From contig WYBU01000146.1 of assembly GCA_011525745.1 (NCBI GenBank), forward strand, positions 39,368-103,367: a stretch of DNA of 64,000 nt, read 5' to 3'. Of this stretch, positions 9,081-17,565 are shown one piece after another; positions within the stretch are counted from its first letter, which is position 1, and each line of letters begins with the position of its first letter. The translations under genes were made by a program, and so were the position numbers. Origin of the DNA: Planctomycetaceae bacterium (lineage in GTDB: Bacteria > Planctomycetota > Phycisphaerae > UBA1845 > UTPLA1). The notes beneath the pieces were generated by a model that worked only from the letters and a program-made list of their open reading frames with translations, searched no databases and was not told the DNA's origin.

Positions 9081-9494
9081 GGCGAACCGTCGAGACGTCG
9101 AAAAGTCAAAACAGGGAACGGTGAACAGAAGAGAGCGCCGAAGCGGCCCGTCTGCACTTCGGGGGCGATCGGCGACACGTTGGCGGGCGATATCCTGTGG
9201 CCGCCAGGTGCTCGCCCGTCCGCGGCGTTCATGTCGTCGATGTCATCCACCTTCACACGGAGGCGCGGGGGTCGCGGAGGACGTGGGTTCCCGCCTGCGC
9301 GGGAATGACGGGTGAGCGCCGAAACGCTGAGAGCGGAAGGCTGACGGCCTGTGTTCCGCACAGCGGCCCCTACTCGGCACGGCCAAGCCCTCGCGAGCGA
9401 TGGACCAGACGGGCGGGACGCCCTTACCACCCGAGAACAACAGAAGCCCGCTTGGCGCGAGGGCTTGACCGGGCCAACGGGTCGGCTCCGCGCG
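9081..9494. repeat. Intergenic region with three repeat families
   Basis: No gene seen. It holds a GTCGAAA heptamer fragment (about 9090-9120) and a TTCCCGCCTGCGCGGGAATG palindrome (9286-9312). At 9381-9475 is a composite element: inverted arms GGCCAAGCCCTCGCG / CGCGAGGGCTTGACCGGGCC enclose a GACGGGCGGGACGCCC palindrome. Related composites lie at 10857-10930 (right half), 16244-16310 and 54117-54209. Confidence 0.75.
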
Positions 9495-11042
9495 CTACCT
9501 CGCCGTTTGTGAGCGGATCCAGTACACAAGCTCTTCGACTACGACGGGATGGTATTCTCCCGCGCTGTGGTTGGACATGTAACTGTCGTCAGGGCTTTTC
9601 GCGCGGCACAGCGCGTGGTCCACGCCGCTCAAGGCCCGGAACGCCGCGCGGCCGGCGTGCGATCGGTTGACCGCGTTGACGATGAACTCGGCGTCGGCGC
9701 GGGCGGCCTGCCAGTCGGCCTCGCCCCACATCGCCAGCACGGGCACGTTCAACCCGCTCCAGGCGCGATCGAAGTCGATGGCAATCAGTTCGCGAAAGTA
9801 CGCAGGCGGAAGGCCCCATGCGACTTCGTCCGGCTGAACGACGCCGGCGAGCGCGGCGCGCAACTCGGGTTGCTGTCGCAGGACGTCGGCAGGGAGCGCG
9901 CCCTCCCGGTCGACGGCGTGGAGGTACTTTTGCAGCAGTGATGATCGGCGTTCGATCTCCGGCGGCGCGACGCGCTGCAACTGCCAGCGCCGCCGAAACT
10001 GCTCGGAAATGCTCACGGGCAGCGGCCGCGCGATCGTCGCGCCGTACACGGCGATGCCGCGCACGGCTTCGCCTTCTGCGGCCAATGGGGCCAAGGCGCT
10101 GCCTGCGCCGTTCGCAAATAGAAAAATGCCGCCGGGATCGACTTCCGGCAGGGCCGCCAGCGCGCGAATCGCCGTGCGACAGGCGGCCACGTCGGTCCGC
10201 GGGCGGGTTAGCGACGGATCGTCGCCATCGCTGTCGCCGACGCCGACGCGATCGACGCGCATCGTCACGATCCCGGCGCGCGTCAGGTCGTCTATGGCCC
10301 GCTTGAGCGGGTGATCCGCCGCCGACGGCGGAAACTCCAGAGATTTCGGCAGGGGCGGCGGAATGAGCAGTATGGCGGGATGGCGGCCGGGTTCGAGCGG
10401 CCGTGTGATGAACGTTCGCAGCCGCAGGTCCTCGACGCGGATCGAGTCGGAGAACACTTCGTAGCCGCGGCCGACCTCGCGCGGCCGTTCGGCGAGCGTC
10501 AACTTTTTCGAGAACGAATGGCCGTCGCGGCGGAAATCGAGCAGGACCTCGTCGCCTGGTGCGTGCAGGCGCATCCGACGATGGAAGTCGTTGATGGAAG
10601 CGATTCCGTTGTCGTCGATTCGAGTGATGATGTCGCCGGGTTTCAGGTCGGCGGCGGCGGCCGGCGTGCCGGGGAGGACGCGCAGGATGAGCGCTCCGCG
10701 GCCGGACGCGGCACTGTGTGCACCGGCGGCGGGAACCGGCGCGAGTTCGACGCCCAGCAGGCCGCGGCGCATCGGTTGAGCATCGTCGCAGGTCGCGAAG
10801 GGGGCCGGCATTTGCGGTTCGGCGCGAGGCCCGACACGGTCAGGCCGCCGCAAGTGACGGTCCAGACGGGCGGGACGCCCGTAGCACCCGAAACGCGACG
10901 GTGCGGCTCGTGCGAGGGCTTGACCGAGCCACTCCGGCGAAGCGGCGATCAGGAACAGGGCCAGGAGCGCGGGTCCCACAATTCGAATGTACCCGGTCGC
11001 GGCGTGGTCCGCTGCGCATCGCAACGTGCGCTGCGTGGCCAC
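9495..11042 (-). CDS. Secreted PDZ-domain plus alpha/beta-hydrolase fusion
   Basis: 515 aa. An N-terminal hydrophobic segment (VGPALLALFLIAASPEWL) is followed by a stretch translated from a repeat palindrome (GCYGRPARLDRH). A PDZ domain follows at roughly 105-175 (LILRVLPGTPAAAADLKPGD, GDIITRIDDNGI). The rest is an alpha/beta-hydrolase/dienelactone-hydrolase-like domain with a strand-turn ILLIPPPLP and a C-terminal His in GVDHALC. The usual GxSxG nucleophile elbow appears as FANGAGS (GAG centre), so catalysis is uncertain. PDZ probably binds a C-terminal peptide. I do not know a characterised homologue with this architecture. Confidence 0.75.
   Translation of the reverse strand: MATQRTLRCAADHAATGYIRIVGPALLALFLIAASPEWLGQALARAAPSRFGCYGRPARLDRHLRRPDRVGPRAEPQMPAPFATCDDAQPMRRGLLGVELAPVPAAGAHSAASGRGALILRVLPGTPAAAADLKPGDIITRIDDNGIASINDFHRRMRLHAPGDEVLLDFRRDGHSFSKKLTLAERPREVGRGYEVFSDSIRVEDLRLRTFITRPLEPGRHPAILLIPPPLPKSLEFPPSAADHPLKRAIDDLTRAGIVTMRVDRVGVGDSDGDDPSLTRPRTDVAACRTAIRALAALPEVDPGGIFLFANGAGSALAPLAAEGEAVRGIAVYGATIARPLPVSISEQFRRRWQLQRVAPPEIERRSSLLQKYLHAVDREGALPADVLRQQPELRAALAGVVQPDEVAWGLPPAYFRELIAIDFDRAWSGLNVPVLAMWGEADWQAARADAEFIVNAVNRSHAGRAAFRALSGVDHALCRAKSPDDSYMSNHSAGEYHPVVVEELVYWIRSQTAR
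10857..10930. repeat. Repeat palindrome embedded in a coding sequence
   Basis: GACGGGCGGGACGCCCGT plus the GCGAGGGCTTGACCGAGCC half-element lie inside the PDZ-hydrolase reading frame, just after its signal peptide. They are translated in frame without a stop. Confidence 0.75.
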
Positions 11043-11272
11043 GCGCCGAGGGAACGCCGTCCGGGAACCGTGTTGTCGTTTTCGGGCGGATGAATATGCG
11101 TCCGCGTCATGCGGACCGCGTCGGCCGTCGCGTGCATCGGACGAGATTCGCGGAACACCTGCTGGTCGCGCCCGTCCCCAAACACGCGGCGTATATGTCT
11201 TGAACCCGGGCCGCGCGCGAACCGATAGCGGGACAACTCGTTCAACCGACTACGCTCCAGGAGGCGGTCGCA

Positions 11273-11977
11273 GTGCTGTCCAGCCGACTCAACCATCACG
11301 ACGTTCGTGCGGGGACGCCCGGCGAGTCGTTCGCGGCCGAACCCAGCCGCGCCGTTTATCAGGCCACGCTTTCGGCCATGGCGGCCATCGTCGAGACCCG
11401 CGATCCGGCGGCCGGCGATCATCTCGGACGCATCCGCGCCTATTGCCGCATCATCACGCGGCATCTCGACCGGCGGCCGCGCGTCGGCCGGCCGTTATCG
11501 AACCGCGAGGCCGAGACGGTGGTGGAGGCGTCGACGCTGCACGATATCGGCAAGGCGACGATTCCGGACGCGATTCTGCTGAAGCCGGGTCCGCTGAACC
11601 GCACGGAGTTCACGTGCATGAAGCGTCACGCGCTGGCCGGTTTTCGCACGTTGACGAACGCGATGCGGCAGGTGGGGCGGCATCCGTTTCTGGTGACCGC
11701 GCGACAGATTGCCTGTTTCCACCACGAGCGATGGGACGGCGGCGGATATCCGACGGGCATCTCGGGCGAGCGCATTCCGCTGGCGGCGCGAATCGTGGCC
11801 GTGGCGGATGTGTTTGACGCGCTGGTCAGCCGACGGTGTTACAAGGCGCCGATTCCGGTGTGTGAGGCGCGGGCGATCATTCGGCGCGACGCGGGGCGGC
11901 ATTTCGATTCGGTGGTGGTGGATGCGTTTGAGCGGGGCGCGGAGGAGATTGAGGCGGTGGCGGGCGGGATCGGGTGA
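11273..11977 (+). CDS. HD-GYP domain protein (c-di-GMP phosphodiesterase candidate)
   Basis: 234 aa from a GTG start with CCAGGAGG upstream. A compact HD-GYP domain with no sensor region. Metal-binding HDIGK is at residues 90-94 and the HHERWDGGGYP motif at 150-160, followed by VADVFDAL. HD-GYP proteins hydrolyse cyclic di-GMP to GMP. All key residues are present, so it is probably active. It lies near a PilZ gene, consistent with a local c-di-GMP circuit, though not in the same operon. Confidence 0.92.
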   Translation: MLSSRLNHHDVRAGTPGESFAAEPSRAVYQATLSAMAAIVETRDPAAGDHLGRIRAYCRIITRHLDRRPRVGRPLSNREAETVVEASTLHDIGKATIPDAILLKPGPLNRTEFTCMKRHALAGFRTLTNAMRQVGRHPFLVTARQIACFHHERWDGGGYPTGISGERIPLAARIVAVADVFDALVSRRCYKAPIPVCEARAIIRRDAGRHFDSVVVDAFERGAEEIEAVAGGIG

Positions 11978-12227
11978 GGAAGCGATCAGTCATAAGCCGT
12001 AAGCCATAAGCCTTAAGTTGAAGAAAAGGGCGCGGTGCGCCGCGCGGGCCGGGGCTTGTCAGTGCCAAGGCGGGGAGGCAGTACGCCAATAGAACTTTTC
12101 GTGCAAGGAATCCGCTTCTGGAGATCGGAAATACGGGTTCTGCTGGCCGCGAAACCCTGAAAGGGGCATGGGCAGGATCGGCAAGTCACCGGCCGAGGTT
12201 GGAGTGCGGGCGGTGGTTCATCGGACC
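11978..12227. other. Intergenic, heptamer tract
   Basis: Between two converging genes. At 11985-12025 there is a CATAAGC/CGTAAGC/CATAAGC/CTTAAGT 7-bp-period run. No gene or clear terminator stem was recognised. Confidence 0.5.
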
Positions 12228-12653
12228 TCACCTTGCTGAGCCGTCCGGGCTGGCCAGGACGACCGTGTATCCCTCGGGATCGCGCAGCCAGCACTCCCAG
12301 TGGCTCGGACCACCGCTGCCGCTCGGAGGATTGCGGTGCTTGGGCTTGACGAAATCGGCCTTCAACTCGTCCGCGCGGGCGATGGCCGCATCGAAATCGT
12401 CGACCTCGAACCACAGCAGTACGCCATTGCCGTAGGGCTTCGTCGCGCGGTGGCCGATGGGGCCGTGATGGTGTTCGACGTCCCAGTGATGCAACTGCAT
12501 GATCAGCCGTCCGTCGTGGACAAGGCGCTCGTAGTGCGGCCCGCAGTGGGCACTTTGCACGTTGAGCAGCCGTTGATACCACCGGCTGGCGGCTTCGACG
12601 TCGCTGACGCAGATCAGCGGTTGCGGGGCGGGGTGGGGCGAGGACGGAGACAT
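12228..12653 (-). CDS. VOC-family (glyoxalase/bleomycin-resistance-like) protein
   Basis: 141 aa. Paired beta-alpha-beta-beta-beta modules are readable: LICVSDVEAASRWYQRLL at the start and WFEVDDFDAAIARADEL in the second half, ending ECWLRDPEGYTVVLASP. Metal-dependent VOC proteins catalyse varied isomerisation, dioxygenation or sequestration reactions; the substrate is not deducible. The start abuts the stop of the DUF1801-like gene upstream, so they are co-transcribed. Confidence 0.88.
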   Translation of the reverse strand: MSPSSPHPAPQPLICVSDVEAASRWYQRLLNVQSAHCGPHYERLVHDGRLIMQLHHWDVEHHHGPIGHRATKPYGNGVLLWFEVDDFDAAIARADELKADFVKPKHRNPPSGSGGPSHWECWLRDPEGYTVVLASPDGSAR

Positions 12654-13154
12654 TCAGTTTCCTCCGCTTTCTGCTTTCTTCACCAGAGAGGCGATCTTCG
12701 CCTCTTCGACGGCGGTCAGCGTCGTCAGCGCGAAGCCGGTCGGCCACATGGCGCCGTCGTCGAGTTTCGCCGCGTCGGTGAAGGCGAACGACGCGTATCG
12801 GGTCTTGAACTTCGTTGCCGCCTGGAAGAAGCAGACGACCTTGCCGTTCTGGTCGGCGTACGCCGGCATCCCGTACCAGAGTTTCGGTGAAAGGGCGGGA
12901 GCGTTGGCCTTGACGATCACATGCAGCCGCTCACCCAGGGCGCGATCCGGCTGCGGCATCTCGGCGATCTTCGCGAGTACGGCACGCTCCCCGTCCGCCC
13001 TGCTCTTCCCGGCGCTCGCCTCGGCTTTAAGCTCCCGGGCGCGCTCCTTCATCGCGGCCCGTTCCGAGTCCGTGAATCCCTTGTGGTTCTTGCCGACCGG
13101 CGCGGTGGCCGACGCGGCGGCCCTTGTGGACTTTTCAGGCTTTTTGACAGTCAT
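12654..13154 (-). CDS. DUF1801 (YdhG-like) family protein
   Basis: 166 aa. The Lys/Ala-rich N-terminal tail (residues 1-60) is followed by a DUF1801-like fold: [22 protein letters not shown], then [19 protein letters not shown]. Members are small proteins of unclear function, sometimes called iron chaperones, and often sit beside ArsR, AHSA1 and VOC genes as here. The 5' end overlaps the preceding membrane-protein gene by 20 bp. Confidence 0.8.
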   Translation of the reverse strand: MTVKKPEKSTRAAASATAPVGKNHKGFTDSERAAMKERARELKAEASAGKSRADGERAVLAKIAEMPQPDRALGERLHVIVKANAPALSPKLWYGMPAYADQNGKVVCFFQAATKFKTRYASFAFTDAAKLDDGAMWPTGFALTTLTAVEEAKIASLVKKAESGGN

Positions 13155-13380
13155 CGTATTTCACCGCGGCGCACCGTGCATTGCGGCGCCCGGCGACATA
13201 AGGCAATACAAACAGGTACAGGCCGGTGAGCATGAGCAGGAAGAGCGGAGGCAGCGGCAGGAAGTACACCCAGACAGCCGGCTCGCCCAGTCCCACGGCT
13301 ATGATGTCGGCAACGACGGCCACCGTGAAAGCGATGGACAACCAGCGATGGCTCTGCCGCGCCCATTTGTTCCAATTCAT
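13135..13380 (-). CDS. Small two-helix membrane protein
   Basis: 81 aa from ATG at 13380 ([18 protein letters not shown]). Two hydrophobic segments ([19 protein letters not shown] and [20 protein letters not shown]) predict an inner-membrane protein. The NKWxRQxHRWLS start is a recognisable conserved pattern of small bacterial membrane proteins found with DUF1801/AHSA1 genes. The function is unknown. Confidence 0.7.
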   Translation of the reverse strand: MNWNKWARQSHRWLSIAFTVAVVADIIAVGLGEPAVWVYFLPLPPLFLLMLTGLYLFVLPYVAGRRNARCAAVKYDDCQKA

Positions 13381-13486
13381 CGGGATCTCCTCTGAAGACG
13401 GGCACGAGGCGGGTGGGGCGCACCTGCACCTTCGAAGCGACCCGCTTGGGCGCGGCCTTCTTTGCCATCGGGATTCTCGATCACGA

Positions 13487-14341
13487 TCATTCGGGTGCAT
13501 GGGCCGCGGCCCGGCGCAACAGGACAAATCCCAACAGACAGGGCATGATCCAAGGCACGGCGGGGATCATCAGAACGAATCCCGGCAATGCGTAGGGTTG
13601 GTCAAAGCCCCACAGGCTTGCCTTTGGCGACGAAAGCGATTCGAGGATGCGGGCTCCGACGCCAATGAGCGCGAACAAGCAAAGCCCGACGTAAACGCGC
13701 CTGTGCGAGGGCCGTAACCAGCCTGCCCGCCCCATCGCGGCCGCAAGAGCGGCGGTCGAAACGTACGTCAGCACCGCGCCAAAGAAAAAGAGAATGAGCG
13801 CCACATCATCGATCGTGCCGAGCCACACGGGCCGCACAGCCGAAGGATCGCGAGCCATCTCGCGGTAGAGGACCAGTTGCACGGTCAAGAAGATGAAGTA
13901 GAGGGGCGTTGCCGTAACGATCGACCCGAGCGCCAGCGGCGAGAAGACACGTTCACCCGTGTCCTGGATCGCACGACACACGGCCACGAGGGCGATGCCG
14001 ATGCATAGGGCGTCGAGCATCAGGATCGGATAGCGAACGAGGTTTTCGGCTAGGGTCGCTTGGTCCGGAGGTCCCATCGCGGCGAAGATCGCTGTCGACG
14101 ACCACACCAAAGCGAGCAAGCCCCCCGCGATGGCGGGCGGTTGACGGGTCTCGTCGCCGGAAAGAGCCTCTCGCGCGCCGAGGATCCAAGCGCTCAGCAG
14201 GATCACGAAGACCACACCGGCCGCGACCCAGAACTTTACGGCGTCCAGACCAGCCGCTCCGAGGCCGCCGACGATCAAGCCCAGAATCGGGCTAAGGCAG
14301 AGGATGAGAAAGCTTGCGCGCCGCTCTATTGGCTTGGCCAT
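13487..14341 (-). CDS. Polytopic membrane protein (hypothetical)
   Basis: 284 aa with about seven to eight transmembrane helices spread over its length, for example FLILCLSPILGLIVGGLGAA and FWVAAGVVFVILLSAWILG. No catalytic motif is visible and I do not recognise the family. It sits in the ArsR-led minus-strand cluster, 143 bp downstream of an AHSA1 gene and 106 bp upstream of the small membrane protein. Confidence 0.75.
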   Translation of the reverse strand: MAKPIERRASFLILCLSPILGLIVGGLGAAGLDAVKFWVAAGVVFVILLSAWILGAREALSGDETRQPPAIAGGLLALVWSSTAIFAAMGPPDQATLAENLVRYPILMLDALCIGIALVAVCRAIQDTGERVFSPLALGSIVTATPLYFIFLTVQLVLYREMARDPSAVRPVWLGTIDDVALILFFFGAVLTYVSTAALAAAMGRAGWLRPSHRRVYVGLCLFALIGVGARILESLSSPKASLWGFDQPYALPGFVLMIPAVPWIMPCLLGFVLLRRAAAHAPE

Positions 14342-14484
14342 GCTGAACCCCCATTCGACCCGATGTCAATCGATTCCTGGCGCGCAATACCACGAAGGGG
14401 ACATTGCATCCTGCCACTTTCGAAACCCGCTGGTGTTTCCATCGGCATTTCCCTTCGGGCGCGGCGGTTCGGCGGAATCATGAC

Positions 14485-15021
14485 TCATCGCCGAGACTGT
14501 TCGGCGAGGATCGCGTCCAGTTGCTGATACCCGGCTTCCACGCCATGCTCCATGCCGGAGGCGAGCATCGCGTCGCGGACGTGCTTCGTCGGGCACGAGA
14601 TCGTCATCGTGAGCTGCGTCTGGCCGCCTTGCTCGGCAAGTTCGAGCGTCACCAGCACCCCGCCCGGTTCGCCGCCCCCGCATTCCGCCGCTCCACCTGC
14701 CCCGGCGCCCGGACCCATCTCCATGCGCTCGGTGTGAACGATCCGCGCCGGCGGGGGCACTTCGCGGTGTTCTCCCGAGATCGAAAGGGCCAGCCTGCCA
14801 TCCGGCCCGTTCCACGCCCAGCGGAACCGGCCGCCGACGCGCACGTCCACCTCGCACTCCGCCCAGGCCCAGCCCGGCGGGCAGAACATCCATCGCCGCA
14901 GCAGATCAGGTTTCGTCATGGCGTCCCACATCAGGCGGCGCGGCGCATCGAACGCCCGCATCATCACGATCTGAAGGTCGTTTGGAGTCGTCACCTTCAG
15001 CTTCGCCGGAGCCCGTGTCAC
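14485..15021 (-). CDS. AHSA1/SRPBCC-family protein
   Basis: 178 aa from a GTG start whose GTGA overlaps the stop of the broken paralogue upstream. START-like hydrophobic-ligand fold: IVMMRAFDAPRRLMWDAMTK, LLRRWMFCPPGW, RVGGRFRWAW, then SGEHREVPPPARIVHTE. A Gly/Ala-rich insert (GPGAGAGGAAECGGGEPGG) is unusual. Such proteins commonly follow an ArsR regulator; ligands are mostly unknown. Confidence 0.88.
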   Translation of the reverse strand: MTRAPAKLKVTTPNDLQIVMMRAFDAPRRLMWDAMTKPDLLRRWMFCPPGWAWAECEVDVRVGGRFRWAWNGPDGRLALSISGEHREVPPPARIVHTERMEMGPGAGAGGAAECGGGEPGGVLVTLELAEQGGQTQLTMTISCPTKHVRDAMLASGMEHGVEAGYQQLDAILAEQSRR

Positions 15022-15515
15022 GCTTCATCTCCCATGGATGCCAGCAGCCTCTCCAGCCGCTCGTAGCCGACTTCCATGCCCTGCGCCATGTCGGTCTTAA
15101 GCGCGGCGTCGCGCGCCTCGTGCGATGAATACAGCACCGTCATTGCCGTCGTCGTCCGGCCGCCATGCTCCGTCAGGAGCAGCGTGACCAGCGTCTCGCC
15201 CCCCGTCCAGTCCTCGTCGAAGATCTCGGTGTGGACGATCCGCTCCGGCGGCACGATCTCGCGGTACACGCCCCTCAGCCCCATCTCCTCCCCGTTGGGC
15301 CCGCACCAAACCCATCGGATCGCCCCGCCGGGCCGCAGGTCGTTCTCGCGCACCTCCAGTCACCAGCCGTCCCACCCGTGCAGCCAGCGCTTGAGCAGCT
15401 CCGGCTTCGTCCACGCGTCCCAGACCAGTCGGCGGGGCGCATCGAAGGTGCGCGTGATCAGGATCTCGCGATCGCTCGGGGTCGTCACTTGGAGTTTTCC
15501 GCTCTGCGTGTTCAT
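15018..15515 (-). pseudogene. AHSA1/SRPBCC gene interrupted by an in-frame TGA
   Basis: The gene starts at ATG 15515 (MNTQSGKLQVTTPSDRE), overlapping the ArsR stop by 4 bp (ATGA). It reads VWDAWTKPELLKRWLHGWDGW and meets a TGA at 15360-15362. The same frame then continues as LEVRENDLRPGGAIRWVW to GMEVGYERLERLLASMGDEA. Without the stop it would be a normal 165-residue AHSA1 protein. The TGA lies where homologues have a residue between PGW and the cExDLRPGG strand. It is either a recent nonsense mutation, sequence error or readthrough; TGA is used as a normal stop by many genes here. Confidence 0.8.
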
Positions 15516-15889
15516 TCTGAGGTTCCTTTCGTTCTCTGGCGCTCGGCGTCCGCCTCCGTGGCCTTCATCTGGTCCAGCAGCGCATCCAGGCGCAGGAAGT
15601 TCCGTTCCCAGTGCGCCCGGTAGCCCTCCATCCATTCCGAGACGTCCTTCAGCGGGGCCGCGTGCAGCCGACACAGGTGCTCCCGGCCCACGATGCGCCG
15701 CCGCACGAGTCGCGCCCGCTCCAGCACCCGCACGTGCTTGGATGCCGCGGGAAACGACATCTTCAGTGGCGCCGCCAGCTCGCTCAGGTTCCTCTCCTCC
15801 TCCGACAACCGCCGCATGATCGCCCGGCGGGCGGGATGCGCGAGGGCGTGAAAGACGCGGTCCAGTTTCGGCGAGCAATCTACAACCAT
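15512..15889 (-). CDS. ArsR-family transcriptional repressor
   Basis: 125 aa from ATG at 15889 (MVVDCSPKLDRVFHALAHP); an in-frame ATG at 15928 would add 13 residues. Winged helix-turn-helix: DRVFHALAHPARRAIMRRLS, NLSELAAPLKMSFPAASKHV, and the wing LVRRRIVGREHLCRL. No metal-binding CxC in the recognition helix, so it is of the non-metal ArsR type that controls downstream AHSA1 genes. Two inverted-repeat operator candidates overlap its start codons, indicating autorepression of the whole cluster. Confidence 0.93.
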   Translation of the reverse strand: MVVDCSPKLDRVFHALAHPARRAIMRRLSEEERNLSELAAPLKMSFPAASKHVRVLERARLVRRRIVGREHLCRLHAAPLKDVSEWMEGYRAHWERNFLRLDALLDQMKATEADAERQRTKGTSE

Positions 15890-15895
15890 GTGGTT
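15884..15895. promoter_or_regulatory. Candidate ArsR operator, copy 1
   Basis: AACCATGTGGTT: inverted arms AACCA/TGGTT around a 2-bp centre, overlapping the arsR start codon (15887-15889). Flanks match copy 2 (CAACCATxTGGTTTxAT). Confidence 0.7.
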
Positions 15896-15922
15896 TAATA
15901 TAACGCGGCGCCGCGGATTGTC

Positions 15923-15934
15923 AACCATCTGGTT
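15923..15934. promoter_or_regulatory. Candidate ArsR operator, copy 2
   Basis: AACCATCTGGTT, the same arms as copy 1, centred 39 bp further upstream, close to four helical turns. It overlaps the alternative ATG at 15928. Confidence 0.7.
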
Positions 15935-16480
15935 TGATGTTTTTTGCTGACGGCGTAGCCGGGCGAGGACCTGAACCCGCGAGGCCGATAGTGCCGTTAC
16001 CCTAAAATGCGTGCCTGCCGATCGCCGCCGAACGAATTCACCGCGGGAGCATGGTTCAAAGTGAGTATCAGCCGCGGGGGGTGCCGAAGCCTGGTTGAAC
16101 CGGCTCGTAAGCGCCGATGGCCGCGGCGTTTGTCTCGGCCATCCCGCCTGTCGAAGCGGGGATTTGAGATTTGAAAACGCGGATTTTGAATCTCAAATCT
16201 CAAGTCAAGGTTTCACTTGCGCCTGTTCCGAAGTTCAACACCCCAGGCCCTCGCGAGGCACGTTTCTTGGAGTGGGCGGGCGTGCCGAGCGCGAGGGCTT
16301 GACCAAGCCCGCGCACCCAAGTGTGTGCCACAGGACCGAGACCGTGCCGCGCCGCCGAAGTGGCGTAGCTTTAATCCGGACGTTTCTTTGGATGGAAGAA
16401 CGGGGTCTGTAAAAAGTGGAAGACGGAGGGGCGTGCCGGTACAACGCCTGCTCCGTCTCCCACTGCAAGAGGTAGGTGTC
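15935..16480. repeat. Intergenic region with heptamer tract and composite palindrome
   Basis: No gene seen. 16153-16206 is a 7-bp-period tract (GATTTGA/AATCTCA units) that is also an imperfect inverted repeat. 16244-16310 is a composite element with arms GGCCCTCGCG / GCGAGGGCTTGACC. Confidence 0.65.
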
Positions 16481-16951
16481 CTACGAGCCAAGCAGCTTCC
16501 GCACGAAGTCGCTGGTATCTGTCCCGACTTCGCCGGACGACCGCCGGACCCTATCCAGATAAGGCTGGATATCCTCGCCGTCGATGCGTCCGTCCTGGTT
16601 GAAATCTTCCAGGACGAGCGCCACATCTACAGGCATATCGTTCACCGCCCCGGCATCGCGTGACGCGAGCACGAGGGCGTTGGTGTTCTCGTTTGTCACC
16701 GGAATTTGATTCGGCTGTGACTCGAACTGCCACAGGGCCACGACCGCGGCGGTGAAAGACGCGGCGATGGCCATGCCCCAAGCCAGGCGCCGCCGCGGGC
16801 CGATGCGGGCGATGACAACATCGACCGAGCCGGCGTCGACGGGCGACTTCCAAGGCAGCCGTCCCGCATCCACCGCGTTCAGCGCGCCGGCGGCCCGAGC
16901 GTTTCCAAGCTCGGTCAGCACGGCTTCAAGCTGGGTGGTGTTGCGGGTCAT
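16481..16951 (-). CDS. Single-pass membrane protein with EF-hand, candidate anti-sigma partner
   Basis: 156 aa, overlapping the sigma-factor gene by 4 bp (ATGA). Cytoplasmic N-terminal helix (about 1-55), one transmembrane helix (LAWGMAIAASFTAAVVALW), then an extracytoplasmic part with an EF-hand/dockerin-type loop DFNQDGRIDGEDIQ (about 115-130). The position directly after an ECF sigma gene and the topology fit an anti-sigma factor. No zinc-binding ZAS motif is seen. The external EF-hand could sense calcium or a partner. Function inferred only from context. Confidence 0.65.
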   Translation of the reverse strand: MTRNTTQLEAVLTELGNARAAGALNAVDAGRLPWKSPVDAGSVDVVIARIGPRRRLAWGMAIAASFTAAVVALWQFESQPNQIPVTNENTNALVLASRDAGAVNDMPVDVALVLEDFNQDGRIDGEDIQPYLDRVRRSSGEVGTDTSDFVRKLLGS

Positions 16952-17565
16952 GGTTCGTCTCCGGAGATGACTTGAAACGGGGGGCCGGCTTGCGCGGAGG
17001 AAAATGAAAAAAATCTGTCGGCCCGCCCTTTTTTACTCAAGCAGCGCTGGAGCTTGACCATGACGGCCGGCAGGCGGATTTCTCGGACGGTTGCCTCCGC
17101 AATCCCAAGTTTCTGTGCGACAAGACGTAACGGTTCGCCGTCGAAGAACCGCCAGCGGACGAGGCTTTGCTCCTCGGGATCCAGACGACTGACACAATCG
17201 TTCAAACCGGCCAGCATTTCGGCCTCGGCGGCGACGTCGTCGGGGGAGAGATCATCGGCCGGCATGTCATCGGCGGCCGTATCGGATGAATCGGCCGCGT
17301 TTTTTCGGGCCTGCTCGCGCCAGACGTTGTGAAGGATGCCGCACAGCCAGGAGAAGAAGGGGCGGGTGGGATCGTAATCGGGCCGCAGTCGGTAGGCGCG
17401 GCACCACGTTTCGTTGGTCAGGTCGTCGATTTGGTCGCCGCGCCGGCAGAAGCGCCAAGCGGCCAGGCGGACGCGCTGTGCATATAGGGCGTAGAGGGAC
17501 TCGAAAGCGGCATCGTCGCCGGTGGGCACCCTGCGCAACAACGCCTCTTCCGCGGCTTCGTCCAT
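16948..17565 (-). CDS. ECF-type RNA polymerase sigma factor
   Basis: 205 aa. Region 2 is visible as DAAFESLYALYAQRVRLAAW and DLTNETWCRAYRLRPDYDPT, with a RPFFSWLCGILHNVWRE helix. Region 4 is DPEEQSLVRWRFFDGEPLRL and VAQKLGIAEATVREIRL. A short acidic linker separates them (about 100-118), and a 20-residue tail follows region 4. Directs RNA polymerase to a small regulon, probably restrained by the overlapping downstream membrane protein. Confidence 0.92.
   Translation of the reverse strand: MDEAAEEALLRRVPTGDDAAFESLYALYAQRVRLAAWRFCRRGDQIDDLTNETWCRAYRLRPDYDPTRPFFSWLCGILHNVWREQARKNAADSSDTAADDMPADDLSPDDVAAEAEMLAGLNDCVSRLDPEEQSLVRWRFFDGEPLRLVAQKLGIAEATVREIRLPAVMVKLQRCLSKKGRADRFFSFSSAQAGPPFQVISGDEP

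Noticed and set aside
13151..13468. MAKKAAPKRVASKV... open frame
   Set aside because: Its start looks protein-like, but it runs out of frame over the small membrane protein; most likely a shadow or a gene remnant.
15360..15362. Selenocysteine or Trp recoding of TGA
   Set aside because: TGA serves as a normal stop for many genes here and no SECIS-like hairpin was recognised after it; nonsense mutation is simpler.
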